From: Bimastos eiseni
Taxonomy: Eukaryota > Annelida > Clitellata > Crassiclitellata > Lumbricidae
Assembly: GCA_959347315.1 (NCBI GenBank)
Contig: OY365815.1
Coordinates: forward strand, 20,763,200-20,827,199
Reading direction: 5' to 3'
Length of the DNA stretch: 64,000 bases
The notes under the pieces are model-generated. The model was not told the origin of the DNA and did not search any database. It was given only the letters and a program-made list of their open reading frames with translations. Positions 47,501 through 58,338 of this stretch are shown here, one piece after another. How positions within the stretch are numbered: the first letter of the stretch is position 1; each line of letters starts with the position of its first letter. The translations under genes and the position numbers were made by a program.

Positions 47501-50500
47501 ACCTCGCTGATGCTTCATTCCAAAGGCCCAGCACACAACATCCCAATTGACTCTGTTGCATGAAATACCCTTTCCCACTCTGCCCGTAAATGTTTCGACA
47601 TATTTCAAGAGCGCCGTCACTACAAATATCGACATTTCTTAGTTTTTATAAACTTTACAAATATAGACCTACTATGCCAATATTAACCGTTAGTTCTTAA
47701 CTAGGACATTATAAGTTTGACGTTTTGGCCATACATTGTCTACACTTTGTTACGATTTGTTAGCGCGGTCGGCCCGTAACGTTCAGCGTGCGCTGAGTGA
47801 GCGGGTTCGACCCTCGTGCTGTGTATGGACCTTGAGCAAGTCCTTCGCGCACAATTGCTCTGAATTACAATTGCAATTGCTTCGTCGAGACGTGTGCGCT
47901 TTCGTGCATGACTTGTCATGTTAAAGTGCGTTGTATTGTATTGTATCTAGAACAAACTAATCTTAGTTATAAATTCAATAGCGTATACCAATTAATTTTC
48001 TAACGAATATATTGCCAGTTTTGTAGTCTACCACTCAATGTAAAATTGTATATTCAGCTGCAGTGATTTAATTTTTTAAATGCAGACAGTTGGTGCGATT
48101 GGGTTAGGTATGTACAATATGAACGTACTTCCAAATCCTAAAACATGCTGCAGGTGCTGAAAACAATACATGAGAGTCAATGGAGTCTGTTTTTCACTAC
48201 TTGCAAAGCTGCTCGATGATTCGTTCCAGAATGTAGAAATAATCATGGAAATGAGCACTTCTTTCATTTGGAGACTTTCTGAAAAACAACACGAAGAAAC
48301 ATGCAACAATTCTATTCCGTCATAGGTTTGCATGTACGTGTATAATTGTATAGGCCTATATTCGTCTATTAGAACAGACTGACAAATCGCAGCTAGTTAC
48401 AACAAGTTACACAATACAGTTGTTATTTTGATTCACTCTACTATCGGTTTTAATAGAAGCGATTTAAGTTCTTATACCGGGCTGTATCGCACAGTATTGC
48501 TTAAATAGTGACGGGAGGTGGAATTGTTTGATATTAAGTAGGCCCATAGGCCAAGTCCTTGCGCTTGGCTCTACGGTACAGTACTGCCTAAGCATGTGTG
48601 ATGAAATTGTTAAGGTAAGGAATAAATTAATATATCTGGGGCCAATTGTAAGTTCCAAGTAAAACTGTTACTGTTAAAAATCACTACGACAATCACTACA
48701 ACAATCTCACTACGTTAGAAATGAGGTTGGCTGCTGAGGCAGACGATCAGTAGGAAATGTTAATTAGAAGCGATGGCTTTAAGTTTCATATTTTTATTTC
48801 CATTTATTCTGAGTTCATATTTTTTAATTCCTATTTTGTTGCCCTCAACAGTTATTATTACTTTTAAACACAGAATTATTTCATTATTTAGGCATATAAA
48901 GTATATTGGACAATTTTACCGATAGGTTCATGTTTCAGCATTACATCGTCTGGTGTTGAAATGCGCTACATCGAGTGTCCTCGTCTATACAAGCATATAG
49001 GCTTATATTGTACTTTTCATGGGACGTCGCTAGTGAGCAGATCGCAGTCAAATATTGAACGGTAGAGTGACCCCAAAATCAACTTGATCTCCGCGGCCAG
49101 GTATTATTAGTCCAATAGTTAAAGAATAATAATAAGTTCAAATGAAAAGGGTCAAGTTACATTAATTTACAATAGGCTGGGGCCCAACATATGGTTTGCA
49201 GAACAGAATAAATTAAAATAGCTTTCAAGTCAATCAATTGAAGGAGTTTGGTGCAAATATAGACCTAAAAGTTTTCACATATCGATAATAGGCCTCGACC
49301 TTCCCCATTTCCCCAATATTTTTTGTCCCTTTTCGCATGGGTCATGACACACGACCGCAAAAGGTAACAATTCGAAATCAAGCCTATAAGGTTATTAGCT
49401 TATTGGTTGCAATGTAAGCTTATATATATTAACGTCATCACTAATTTTTACTTATTATTGATCAGCAGAAGAGGCGATCATATATTTGACTGTTTGAACA
49501 ATCAAATATATATTTATATTTATTTATATATAGGCCCATAGATTTAATTTCCAGAATATTAGCTTAACACCGTCCAAATGGATTGGTACGTCTTCTTGAG
49601 TAAAACTTTTAGTCCAGTAGATAGCTTCGCTATCTGCATGTCGTGCGTACATCGTTCTGTAGAAACCTTGCAAATTCCTGTAAGCAATACATTTGCATAA
49701 TTTGGAGAAGTGATTTTAAATTAAGAAAACGATAGTTGCTACAAAGTCCCCATGATTAAGCTACGATGAACGCTTTTCTACGAGTCAACCTCTTAGTGCA
49801 TGAAGGAAGAAACCAGGGATATTGGTGTGTAGGTGAATATGTGTTTTGTGACACAAACATTTTCAAAACTCAGAAAGCTAGCTGAAAATCTCCATAATAA
49901 TAGATTAAACTTTACGCACGCGCTTTGGCCAAGCCAGACGCACGTTTCCATAACATCTCATATTGATTTATTTGTCGTACACAGGAGAGCTATGAATGAT
50001 AATTTTGGTTCGTTCGGTCTTCTAATGTAACCCAGTATGCGATACGTTCATGTTGCTGACTTTCGTGGAGTTATTTCACCGTTATTTCGGAGTGATTTGG
50101 ATCGTGGTCGGACCCTTGTCGTCGAGGCTTTGCACTTAAACATGGACAAGCCCAGTCGATGGGTTTCAGGTTTTTTTTATACAGTGTCAACTTCTGTTGG
50201 TTATTGCCAACCGTTCCAGTAGGCATACACTGAGATTCTTTACCAACAATTTCAAGTTGCTAGAAGTTTCGTCCTCCGCAGATCCTGTGAAATATGGACA
50301 CAGCTACTTCCATAATATGCGACGGAACTGCTTGGCCTTGGGCCTCGTGTGCTGCGAGTCTCTCCAGTCTCTATCCGTTGTCGCTCCTATGATCCTATCA
50401 GCGCCATATGTGGTATTTTGGGGCCCTATATGCAAAATGATTGTATGGGACCGACTCTCACGATGCTTACCCAGACGAAATTATTGCGACGAAATGATCT

Positions 50501-53500
50501 GCGACGAAATGAAATGCGACGAAATGAACTGCGACGAAATGATCTGCGACGAAAATTTAATGAGCGTCACCGTCTAGATCAGCAATGAATGGGAATCCAT
50601 TGTTTGGCTCAGTGAAATCGGCAAATCCGCTGTGGTGACTCACCTAGTTAGCGAGTACGATCTGTTTGCTGTAACTTTTTGAATTTATATCGGTCATTTT
50701 ATATACCTTATGTTATATATATATATACATATATATTCATATATATGCATATGTAGGGTGGCTTGCGCGTCACTTTGTGAGATATCAACAGGCGCTATAA
50801 AATTATATTAATTGCCTACATACATGTATCTACAAATATTCCAAGCATTAATGGAACTGTCAAAATAAACTGATAAATAAATGACAGTCTCCTGGGAAAC
50901 GACCAGAGTTCTTAAAACAGGTCAAAAGGGACCATTTGTACGCAAATGATCCCTTTTGATCTGCTTTAAAGCGTAAAAGTTCTCTAGCAATCACGTGATT
51001 ATAATTATTAGTTGAGTTGGATAAGACGATCTTATTGCAGATAATGCTTTTTAAATACATTTAAAATATATTCTCATAAATATATTATACATACACACAT
51101 GTACATTGACAAAAAATTAAACTCAATTTATAATGAGCATCTGCAGAATAAAGCGAAATCTTTAACTCACGTGGATCCGATGTCCAGGTCCTCAGCAAGC
51201 TTTAGGCCAATCATAGAAGGCAACAGCATGTGATGGCACTTAAGCTCATTGTTGAAAAATTCCTTCAATGTGTCATAACGATGATGCCAACTAAATGACT
51301 CGGTTAAAAGCACCGACTGAGAGCTGTCATGCACCACAAAAGGCTATTATTGTACTCTAATGTAATCATCAATTTAAAGACCACAAGCAAAAATATTAAG
51401 CTTTATTACACAGGCTGATCTAATGCCCTTCAGATCTATCAGTGAATATCATAGACCGGTAGACCTTTACGCTCATTCGCCATCCTGTCACGTTATGATA
51501 ATGTACTTGTATTTATAAGGATCTCTAAATCTAGTCTACAGTAATGAGATCTAAAAGCATCATTAACCCTTACCCCTCCAATTATTATTGTAATTATTTA
51601 TTATTTTTGTCTAACCAGCACTGGACCTATAACTGCGCAGCATATTACGGCATTGATTCGTTCCTGCTATTACCTCTTGCGCCAGTAACGTATTTCTCTC
51701 CTCCTTTGCTGAGCACTACCACCATAGTTCATGCCTTTATCGTAGATCGATTAGACTACTGCCCCTCTCTCTACTATGGGCTCTAACGTAACCGTATTGC
51801 AAATCTTGGAGGAAGTTCTGCAGGCCGCTGCTCGTATGGTCAGAAGTGTCCTTAGATTTGGTGAAAACCTCTGTGTAGCGACATGTACATGTGTAATGTC
51901 CATCATCGGCTCCCGATCCACTGCGCTTCCGTTATAGGATCTCCGCTATTGTATGGCAATGTGTCTTGTCTATGTGTCTGTTTGTCTGGTGCCACCAGAC
52001 AGAATAGGGGTTCTCAATTATTGTGGGTCTGCTTCGAATAACCTCCCATCTGACCTGCGTTCTCCCTCCCGGGACCTGTCTAATTCTTTCTACTCTGTGT
52101 CCGGAAATAAAGATACCTCTTAATGATAACATGAAAAAAAATAGTAAATATTCGTCGATGTCTAACATTCCAAAAATGCTTTAATCCTGAAATATTTATC
52201 TAAAGCTGCATAAAATGATTGTTCCTGTTAACCAATAATGACCTCCGAATGTCGTCATTAGCATCGAAATTCACTTACTCGCTCAATCATGGTTACGGTT
52301 GATGTTCGGCTCTTGGAAATAAGCGAATCCACTTCATAGACTTCGGAGTGAAAATAATTGGAGCTTATTACCGGGATTGTTTTTCTGTTAAAAAATTGTT
52401 TCCTGATGGGCTCATATCCAAAAATATTAGAATATTCCGATTATTACACATTTTGACACGATGAGTCTTCAGCTCACCGACTTTGTGAGACGGTTGAATT
52501 ACCCACTAAGGAGACTCCAGATCTTGTAGCCCTTAATGTTTGGCCGCCAAACAGCTATATCAGATACATTGATGAACTCCGTTTGCGGATTGTTGATGCC
52601 TGGGAGCAATTTATTTATGCTGCTAATCGGATAGTGACCAGTGTCGCACGCCTCTTGAATCGTGTGTTGAGGCCGAAGGCGAACAATTTGAGCACACCTT
52701 GTAGGTGTCTAATATTATTCAAACACAAGAATAGATTTGAATTACTTTTATGTTGGTTTATCGACAACATTTAAAAAAATTGAAAATTCTGCAGATGTAG
52801 ACTACCTTAAGTCCTTAACACTTGAATATTGAAGAAAATGACATCGTTATTATGACGATGACGTCATTACTGGATGCCGGTAGCTATCATATTTCATGTA
52901 CCAGATAATTATGTGAGGATCAAAATGCTTTTGGAATTTTAAAAATCAAAGAATATTTACTATTTATTTACGTATTATCATTACGGGTTCCTTATTTCCG
53001 GACACAGCGTATAAACTCCTCGAAACTTTCTTCTTCTTCCTGGTCTGGGTCGAGAGCGCCCCTGAATAGTTATCTTGAAGGGAGTTACATAAATTTCATG
53101 GATGGATGGATGGATGAATGAATGAATGGATGGATTGATGGATGGATTGACGGATTGACGAATTAAAGGATTAATGGATTGATGAATGGATGAATGAATG
53201 GATAGATAGATGGAGTAGCTTATTTGCAACCAACGATATGGATGGATGGATGAATGAATGAATGGATGGATGGATGGATGGATTGATGGATTGACGGATT
53301 GACGAATTAAAGGATTAATGGATTGATGAATGGACGGATGGATGAATATATATTATAACTGGCTCTTAATCCAACAACCGTTCAATCGATTCAGATTTAT
53401 AGAATACCGCAATCAATTGCATTACAAATAATATATTAGTAGCAATTAAATAATCAAAATTGTTTTATGAAGTCTATGACTATTTATTAATTCTAACTTT

Positions 53501-56108
53501 TTCAGTCGTGGTCGTGCGGTTACAAGCAGATTCAGCAGCCCAACATGATCGATTAAATTGCTGGCGAAAATAAAGTCAAAAGTCATATCCGATGGCAGCA
53601 GCCAATGACACAGATGGAACATATCGGTCGCCCAAAACGTATATGTCACCTGAGCATATAACAGCATACTCACTAGCAATGGATTTGCTTACTCCGCTTA
53701 AGATCCGTACAATTTTAATCTTTTCTCTCGTGTAGTAAAGTAATGTAATGCAATAGAATATTTAAATAGCGCCGCGACGCTATCACTCAGCAGCACTCTC
53801 AACGGGCGTCTGTGCTTGGGCCAGAAAACAGGAAAATTGGCGTCTCCTAAACTTGAAAGGTGAGAGGGTTAGCAATTCCAGGCGCATGGAATGACAGTTC
53901 CAAGCTAAAGTAAAATAGGCAGCGCTTTTCTATTTGGCCATAACACAGCCCAAGCGAAACAACAAGAAGCAAAAATGGTTGTTTTTCAGTCCAGTTTTTA
54001 GCACAGACTCTATTGCCAGAAAGTACACTTAAAACAAGCATTCTCGTAGCACGTAGAGAAACATTCTCAAATCAATCAATAAAATGCTTGTATGTTCACC
54101 AAAACATACTGCATAATACAATCTCAGCTGACACTTGATGAATCGCACTAACCTTCGTCAGTTTCCAGGATTGCAGATAAAAATAAATCTTGTCTCTCAT
54201 CTTCTCGAAGCAGACTTCATATACTGTAGAAAATCTTGCTACAAGTTCCCTACAGATAAAAAAATTGGACGACACAATATTAGCTATGCAGAAGCTCAGT
54301 TCATTCAAAAATAGATGTAGTCTAAATCTCCCTTGTACCTTTTTCCATCCTTGATCATCCACGCTAGAGCTGGTAATGAACAAATCCAAAGGTCCTGAAT
54401 TCGGAGTTACTGCATCGCAGCACCCCCAAGAATACATGTCTGTATCAAGTTCTCTGTTTGGTGAAAGGTACGTGTTCGTAAACAAGTATTTACCAGTGGC
54501 TCAAACCATCACCGCGTCAATAACATGGTATTGGTAAGACGTTAAAGACTATTGCTGTCAGGAGACGTCCCTAAACTTGTTCTTTATAGATTGGATCAAA
54601 CTACATTCGTTCAAAGCGCGCCACCTAGGGACCGTATTGTGATACAAAACGATGCAACCCACTAAAAATTTCATCTTAGCCGATGTGTAACAAAGGATAT
54701 GATTCTTCTTAGAATCATGGCTGTAGAGATATGATACTCCATTGAAAGAAGGGGAACTCTCAAGGTCATTTTAAGGCAGGGCCCTGATTAAGAAATGCGG
54801 TGTCTCTGTTAAGTGAATAGGGCCCCACAGAATCATAGTAAATCGTAGATACATATACAACTAGTGCTATGCAACGAATAAACATTCGTTTATGCAGTTT
54901 GAGACGATATACTAAGATTTCAGTTCACTTGACCTTCTACACACTCAGTGTACTCTCAGCGACACTGATCAGGCAACGATGAAGTATTTTGTCTAGCAGT
55001 CATTATGCCGAAGATAAGAAAATTAAGCTGGCGAGTACGTTATACTTATAACGCTATGTCAGAGGCAAGCTCAAGGGATTGCTATTTCAGTTCTCTTTTT
55101 CTTTAGATTAATTCACTATAGCAACTATTTTGGATCAGCTACTTGTGCATGCGTTGAAGGTCCTTATTTACCTTGATTGTGTCATCATCTGTGATAAACA
55201 TCAACACAAAACCGATATGTTATTTACGAGCTGAGGAAGTGAAGTTAAAAACGTGCTACAAACCTTTGCAATGGAAAATAACAAGCAGATGGATGATCTC
55301 CGTATTCAACACACCACTCATCACAACCAGGTCGCATCAATGTTGGATTCACAAAGTCCTTCCGACCCTTGCGATCTTTCGAAAAATTCACGAATCCATC
55401 TCTGGCAGCCGTTATCATTTGTTTCCCAACAATTTCCACATCAGACTCTTTGATTCCCCGATCAATGTAGATCGGTTTCGATGCGTACTTTGCAACATTG
55501 AAATCGTCGAACGACACAGCGTGGCCTGCTTCTTCGAATGATTTGAGTCGGCTTTGATTGACCGCAGGTTGACTGAGTTTCCTGTTTAGCCAGCATTTCC
55601 ATGTCTTTAAGACAGACTTGAGAGACTGTTTGTCACCGAACTTACATATTCGTTCACTGTCTCGGCTCGAGTTGTTGTAGATCTCAATGAGATCTTCCAA
55701 AACAGCTTTGAGTCTTGTAAAATCTTTCTCAACCATAAAAGCGTTGTACCAAACACTCCAGAGAAACTCTGCATCAGACTTACTTTCCGGATCTAGTTTA
55801 TTCATTATTTCAAGGATGATTATGTCTCTCGCTATGACATCTTGGTCAATATCATTCAGGTGGAAACGCAGCTCCTTCACTTCGCCGGCAGAGGTAGGTC
55901 TCTGATTCAGTCCAGCGACTGTCGCCATCACGTGTCTTACATCGCCAAGGCCCAACACCAAAATATCCATATCACGGCTGACCTTGAAGTCTCTGAGGAA
56001 GTCGTGCATTCGTGTATTACCACACGCATAGTAAACTCTGTGTTCGGGTACAATGCAAGGAACCCAACACTTGGACAAAAAGTCAAATATGGCTCCATCT
56101 TCAGTCAT
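40800..56108 (-). CDS. DUF4470-MYND gene B (14 coding exons, complete)
   Basis: The spliced model runs 56108-55264, 54249-54153, 53649-53498, 51323-51171, 49677-49571, 48278-48129, 47637-47503, 46876-46782, 46207-45965, 44685-44552, 43987-43621, 43411-43190, 42969-42669, 41566-40800. It gives 1255 codons plus stop, with every phase consistent. A DUF4470-like domain fills residues 1-281. A middle region of about 720 residues has no recognised domain. MYND fingers lie at about 1021-1058, 1163-1201 and 1216-1254, all with full CxxC/CxxC/CxxxC/HxxxC ligands. The protein ends three residues after the last H-x3-C core. It is likely an intracellular adaptor or regulator, since no signal peptide or clear membrane segment is seen. 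That role is inference. This is the reference copy for the family in the window. Expression is unproven, but the intact frame across 14 exons argues for function. Confidence 0.92.
42240..42350 (+). mobile_element. SINE/LINE-tail-like fragment
   Basis: It shares CCATCGGTTAATGCTTTGTGCA and AATTGCAATTACAATCACAA with 745-860. It lies in the gene B intron between exons 13 and 14. Confidence 0.45.
42669..42969 (-). CDS. Gene B exon 13
   Basis: It encodes LQLLKKVLYTNSLRMSQERS, NSFLQMIFPRDTGENMKLAL and IYSTSIRKNLIVPI. Acceptor is cttatag and donor is AACAG|gtaggc. Confidence 0.87.
43190..43411 (-). CDS. Gene B exon 12
   Basis: It encodes AHKMGLAEFGANEASTPREF and LILEVDGYYMFKNLPFVRL, ending VINVKGCKS. 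Acceptor is gattag and donor is TCG|gtaaga. Confidence 0.87.
43621..43987 (-). CDS. Gene B exon 11
   Basis: It encodes TAGMDMPYKFSCAVDSYEVK, YKQKTFNTGRNALPFRLIDD, LPFTCGQDIKTYLEETMICD and GQDLLTDDAFMVLRLIME. 367 nt, the same length as D exon 11, with near-identical blocks. Acceptor is cttcag and donor is CTA|gtaggt. The exon is missing from gene A. Confidence 0.9.
44552..44685 (-). CDS. Gene B exon 10
   Basis: It encodes SMICYEDVDEYRLPAVFGEA and then SFDSMCQRIVSDSQSRM. Acceptor is tttcag and donor is AATAG|gtgagc. Homologue D is 63691-63561; none was found in A. Confidence 0.85.
45965..46207 (-). CDS. Gene B exon 9
   Basis: It encodes SDNYEVLSLFQYDAVSKAFQ and then PVKMEGKIIATFNRPQKIDA. Acceptor is atttcag and donor is TTTCAG|gtagtt. 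Confidence 0.87.
46782..46876 (-). CDS. Gene B exon 8
   Basis: It encodes DRLLIVEIPHLAAVEGCNKF and then NCRLKLNYSTSS. Acceptor is ttgccag and donor is TCATCA|gtaagt. The open frame continues upstream into acidic sequence, but homology with A starts at DRL. Confidence 0.8.
47503..47637 (-). CDS. Gene B exon 7
   Basis: It encodes MSIFVVTALLKYVETFTGRV and then NRVNWDVVCWAFGMKHQR. Acceptor is aactaag and donor is GCGAG|gtattt. Confidence 0.82.
47757..47946 (+). mobile_element. tRNA-derived SINE, copy 2
   Basis: Homologous to 18803-19030: AGCGCGGTCGGC, AGCGTGCGCTGA, a B box GGGTTCGACCC, GAGCAAGTCCTTCGCGCACA, then a (TTGTA)n tail. It lies in the gene B intron between exons 6 and 7, antisense to the gene. 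Confidence 0.85.
48129..48278 (-). CDS. Gene B exon 6
   Basis: It encodes ESLQMKEVLISMIISTFWNE and then KQTPLTLMYCFQHLQHVL. Acceptor is ttcag and donor is GGAA|gtacgt. 150 nt, as in C2. Confidence 0.87.
49571..49677 (-). CDS. Gene B exon 5
   Basis: It encodes NLQGFYRTMYARHADSEAIY and then WTKSFTQEDVPIHLD. Acceptor is cttacag and donor is GACG|gtgtta. Confidence 0.85.
50463..50565. repeat. TGCGACGAAATGA minisatellite
   Basis: Five units of about 16-17 bp (CTGCGACGAAATGATC, and so on). It sits in a gene B intron. Confidence 0.85.
50713..50755. repeat. (TA)n/ATATATACAT run
   Basis: Alternating TA with CAT interruptions. Confidence 0.8.
51171..51323 (-). CDS. Gene B exon 4
   Basis: It encodes SQSVLLTESFSWHHRYDTLK and then CHHMLLPSMIGLKLAEDLDI. 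Acceptor is atgacag and donor is CCAC|gtgagt. Confidence 0.87.
51590..52125 (+). mobile_element. Decayed L2/CR1-like LINE reverse transcriptase fragment
   Basis: Broken + strand translation gives IVHAFIVDRLDYCPSLYYGL (typical of the FVTSRLDYCNSLLYGLP motif), then RIANL, then AAARMVRSVLRF in a shifted frame, NRGSQLLW-like and NNLPSDLRSPSRDLSNSFYS, ending VSGNKDTS. Several stops and frameshifts. It lies in an intron of gene B. Confidence 0.85.
52981..53345. mobile_element. LINE tail fragment with (ATGG)n array
   Basis: GAGAGCGCCCCTGAATAGTT (about 53052) parallels GAGAGCGCTTCTGAATAGCT at 382-401 in the LINE at 1-452. It is followed by a degenerate (GGAT/GAAT)n array. The array contains two copies of one roughly 100-bp pattern (53098-53210 and 53238-53345). 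The TTTCCGGACACAG start is inverted relative to 52103-52115. Confidence 0.6.
53498..53649 (-). CDS. Gene B exon 3
   Basis: It encodes VTYTFWATDMFHLCHWLLPS and then IFASNLIDHVGLLNLLV. Acceptor is gctcag and donor is AAA|gttaga, 152 nt. Confidence 0.87.
54153..54249 (-). CDS. Gene B exon 2 (short form; a longer in-frame form starts near 54453)
   Basis: The short form, from acceptor atctgtag, encodes ELVARFSTVYEVCFEKMRDK and matches gene A exon 2 in length (97 nt). An alternative AG at about 54454 gives a 301-nt exon with no stop. It adds 68 residues with a coding-like MYSWGCCDAVTPNSGPLDLF stretch. Donor is ACGAAG|gttagt. Confidence 0.8.
55264..56108 (-). CDS. Gene B exon 1: DUF4470-like N-terminal domain
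   Basis: ATG at 56108 (MTEDGAIFDFLSKCWVPCIV). It has DILVLGLGDVRHVM, DVIARDIIILEIMNKLDP and SVWYNAFMVEKDFTRLKAVL. The donor is TTGCAAAG|gtttgt. 845 nt, like A. It carries a 110-bp stretch identical to A. Confidence 0.9.
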
Positions 56109-56218
56109 GATTGAAATCGGATCTATGCTGCTGGATATAGTCTGTCCTGTCTGTTCCTGTACCGTTTAGCGACAGCAAATTTCAAGCTTGATCTTCACCA
56201 GTTTATGGTTAATGCCGA

Positions 56219-56294
56219 ATTTAGGCTGTTTGATGTTGCTCTTATATTTTAAAAAACGAAACCGGGTTCTACCATTTCGCTGTTTTCGGAAATT
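56219..56294. repeat. Direct repeat upstream of gene B, copy distal to the next (partner 56411-56488)
   Basis: AATTTAGGCTGTTTGATGTT to CGCTGTTTTCGGAAATT, about 95% the same as 56411-56488. The copies are 117 bp apart and 110-380 bp upstream of the gene B ATG. Confidence 0.92.
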
Positions 56295-56410
56295 GTTGTA
56301 TTTATAGCCCTACATATTCGCACAGAAGTTCGACTAACATCAATTACAATAGTGTGCATCGGCAGGCCTAAAGCTAGCAACATGAATCCACCATATAGCA
56401 GCCTACAAAG

Positions 56411-56488
56411 AATTTAGGCTGTTTAATGTTGCTTTTATATTCTAAAAAAACGAAACCGGGTTCTACCATTTCGCTGTTTTCGGAAATT
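56411..56488. repeat. Direct repeat upstream of gene B, second copy
   Basis: See 56219-56294. It differs by a few substitutions and one extra A in the A-run. Confidence 0.92.
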
Positions 56489-56640
56489 ACGTAACGTCAT
56501 CACATCAAATATCGAAATATGCAACTTTATTTTTTCGAAATCACTCAGCTAAACAGTGAGCCAACTTCTGGAAGCGAATAGGCTCATAACACGCAGTCTT
56601 ACCAACACAGCTGACCGAGCTGATATTGATATTTTTATCA

Positions 56641-56710
56641 TTTGGAGGCCCTCTGAGATTTGGGGGCCCTAGGCGCGCGCCTAGTGCGCCCATAGGTAAA
56701 CGCGCCACTG
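56641..56710. mobile_element. GC-rich DNA-transposon end fragment
   Basis: GGGGGCCCTAGGCGCGCGCC with the palindrome AGGCGCGCGCCT, ending GCGCCACTG. Read in reverse it starts CAGTGGCGC, like a hAT terminus. The other end was not found. Confidence 0.4.
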
Positions 56711-58338
56711 TCAGTGATGACGTACATCCGGCTTCATTATCGACGCTCGTGGTAGGCTACTTTCAAAAAGTTTTGCTTCAGTAGATTTAGTACTAAAAAT
56801 CTGTAAACTAGCAGTGCTGACGACGATCAAGCTGGCTATAGTAAGCGGAACTACAGCAAAATGAATGTGACAAAGAATGTTGGCCACGAAGCACAGATCA
56901 GCGTTAAAGACCGAACACGATAGTATCGTTCTGAATTCTATGAACTCGGTGAGTGAAAAATTAGAAGTCCGTTAAATAATGCTTTATGTGAAATGTGAAT
57001 GGCTAAGAACTTTTGAGTTTTTCAACCCCACTAAGGTTTCTTTAAACGGCATTAAACTATTATTTAAATTGAAAGGCTCATGTGTAAGATTTATCTAGTA
57101 GCCTAACATTAGGTCAATGTTGACTATTTTGTTTCGGTGGTTTTGTAATTCTAGGCGAAATCGCCTAAATTCACATACCATGCCAAATTGAGTTCGCATA
57201 ATTTAAGAAAACATTTCGCATAAACCACAGGGTACTACTTATCGGTTGATAATCGCTTACTGTGCAATATTTTAACGACTTCAGATGTAGTCATTTATAT
57301 AGACCTGCGATCGCGTAGACTAATTTGGTAATTCGTAAAAGTTAACTTTTGATCCCCAGCTATTTTGGGACAACTTAAACACTTGAGCATGAGATCTCAG
57401 GTCATGACAACACGACTGCAGTCTACATATATAATTTAAAAATTTAAAAATTTAAAAAATAAATTACACATTGTGCGATTCAATTTTTTCTGTTAGCTGA
57501 GCTTGAAATGTTAAAATGAGTCGACTTCTTGATTCCATGTACTATAGGCCTGTTATTAGGGTTGGACCGAATCTGGATTCGAAAGTCGGCTTCCGCTCGA
57601 TTTTGCCGCAGGCTGATAGAAACGGTATTTACGCATCACCGTTAATATTAAAATTCCATGTACACTAAGAAAGTTACCAATCGACGCATCGATAGAAATG
57701 CCTGTAAAAATGTTCAACGCTGTCTCTAAAATCACCATTAATTTAAGAAATGTTAGATTACAGACATTATCATCTAGAAAAAAATGTATTTTTTATCACA
57801 TGAATGCTCAGTAAAAGGAAATTGGCAAAAACCGATTATTTTTATTATTAAACACGCTATTTAGACCTATTGCTCGAAAATCAACGCACTTGCCTTTATC
57901 CTCTAGCTTATTTAGGCTAAGATAATACTTCTTAATCATTGATGTTCGGTATAAACGCTATCGTAAAGTAAAATTGACAGAATAATTACTTGCGGCATAA
58001 GAGGTCTAAATTACGAGTAAATTTCCTCGAAGTCAATTCTGTTTAAACATGTGATTCTGGTAAGATAAACTAACAAAATGATATTCATTTACAAAACTGA
58101 CGTAGCCAAAGATACACAAACTATTTAATTGGTTCCCCAAATGAGAAGGCCGTTTTAAATTAAGACCTTCGTGCCATCAAATCTGATATCATTCTTTCTC
58201 ACCGTCAATTCTAAACCTCTAAATGGCTAAAAAAACACTTCGCGGTCTCTATCGAGTATGTAACAGTAGCCTGGGGAATACATTGTAATGGTGTATCACA
58301 ATTTAAGAGAATTATTCAGCATGTCGAGCAAGAAGTGA

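Larger units (their letters stand above)
56109..58338. other. Intergenic region between gene D stop and gene B start
   Basis: It holds the presumed gene B promoter, a direct duplication of about 77 bp (56219-56294 and 56411-56488) and a GC-rich DNA-element end at 56641-56710. No gene supported. Confidence 0.65.

Noticed and set aside
50197..50577. 126-codon + strand frame with repeated CDEM units
   Set aside because: The repeated part is the TGCGACGAAATGA minisatellite. The frame lies antisense in a gene B intron and shows no domain.
53446..53679. Extension of gene B exon 3 to KLELINSHRLHKTILII
   Set aside because: The gttaga donor at 53497 joins in phase to exon 4 in both A and B, so the extra residues are intronic read-through.
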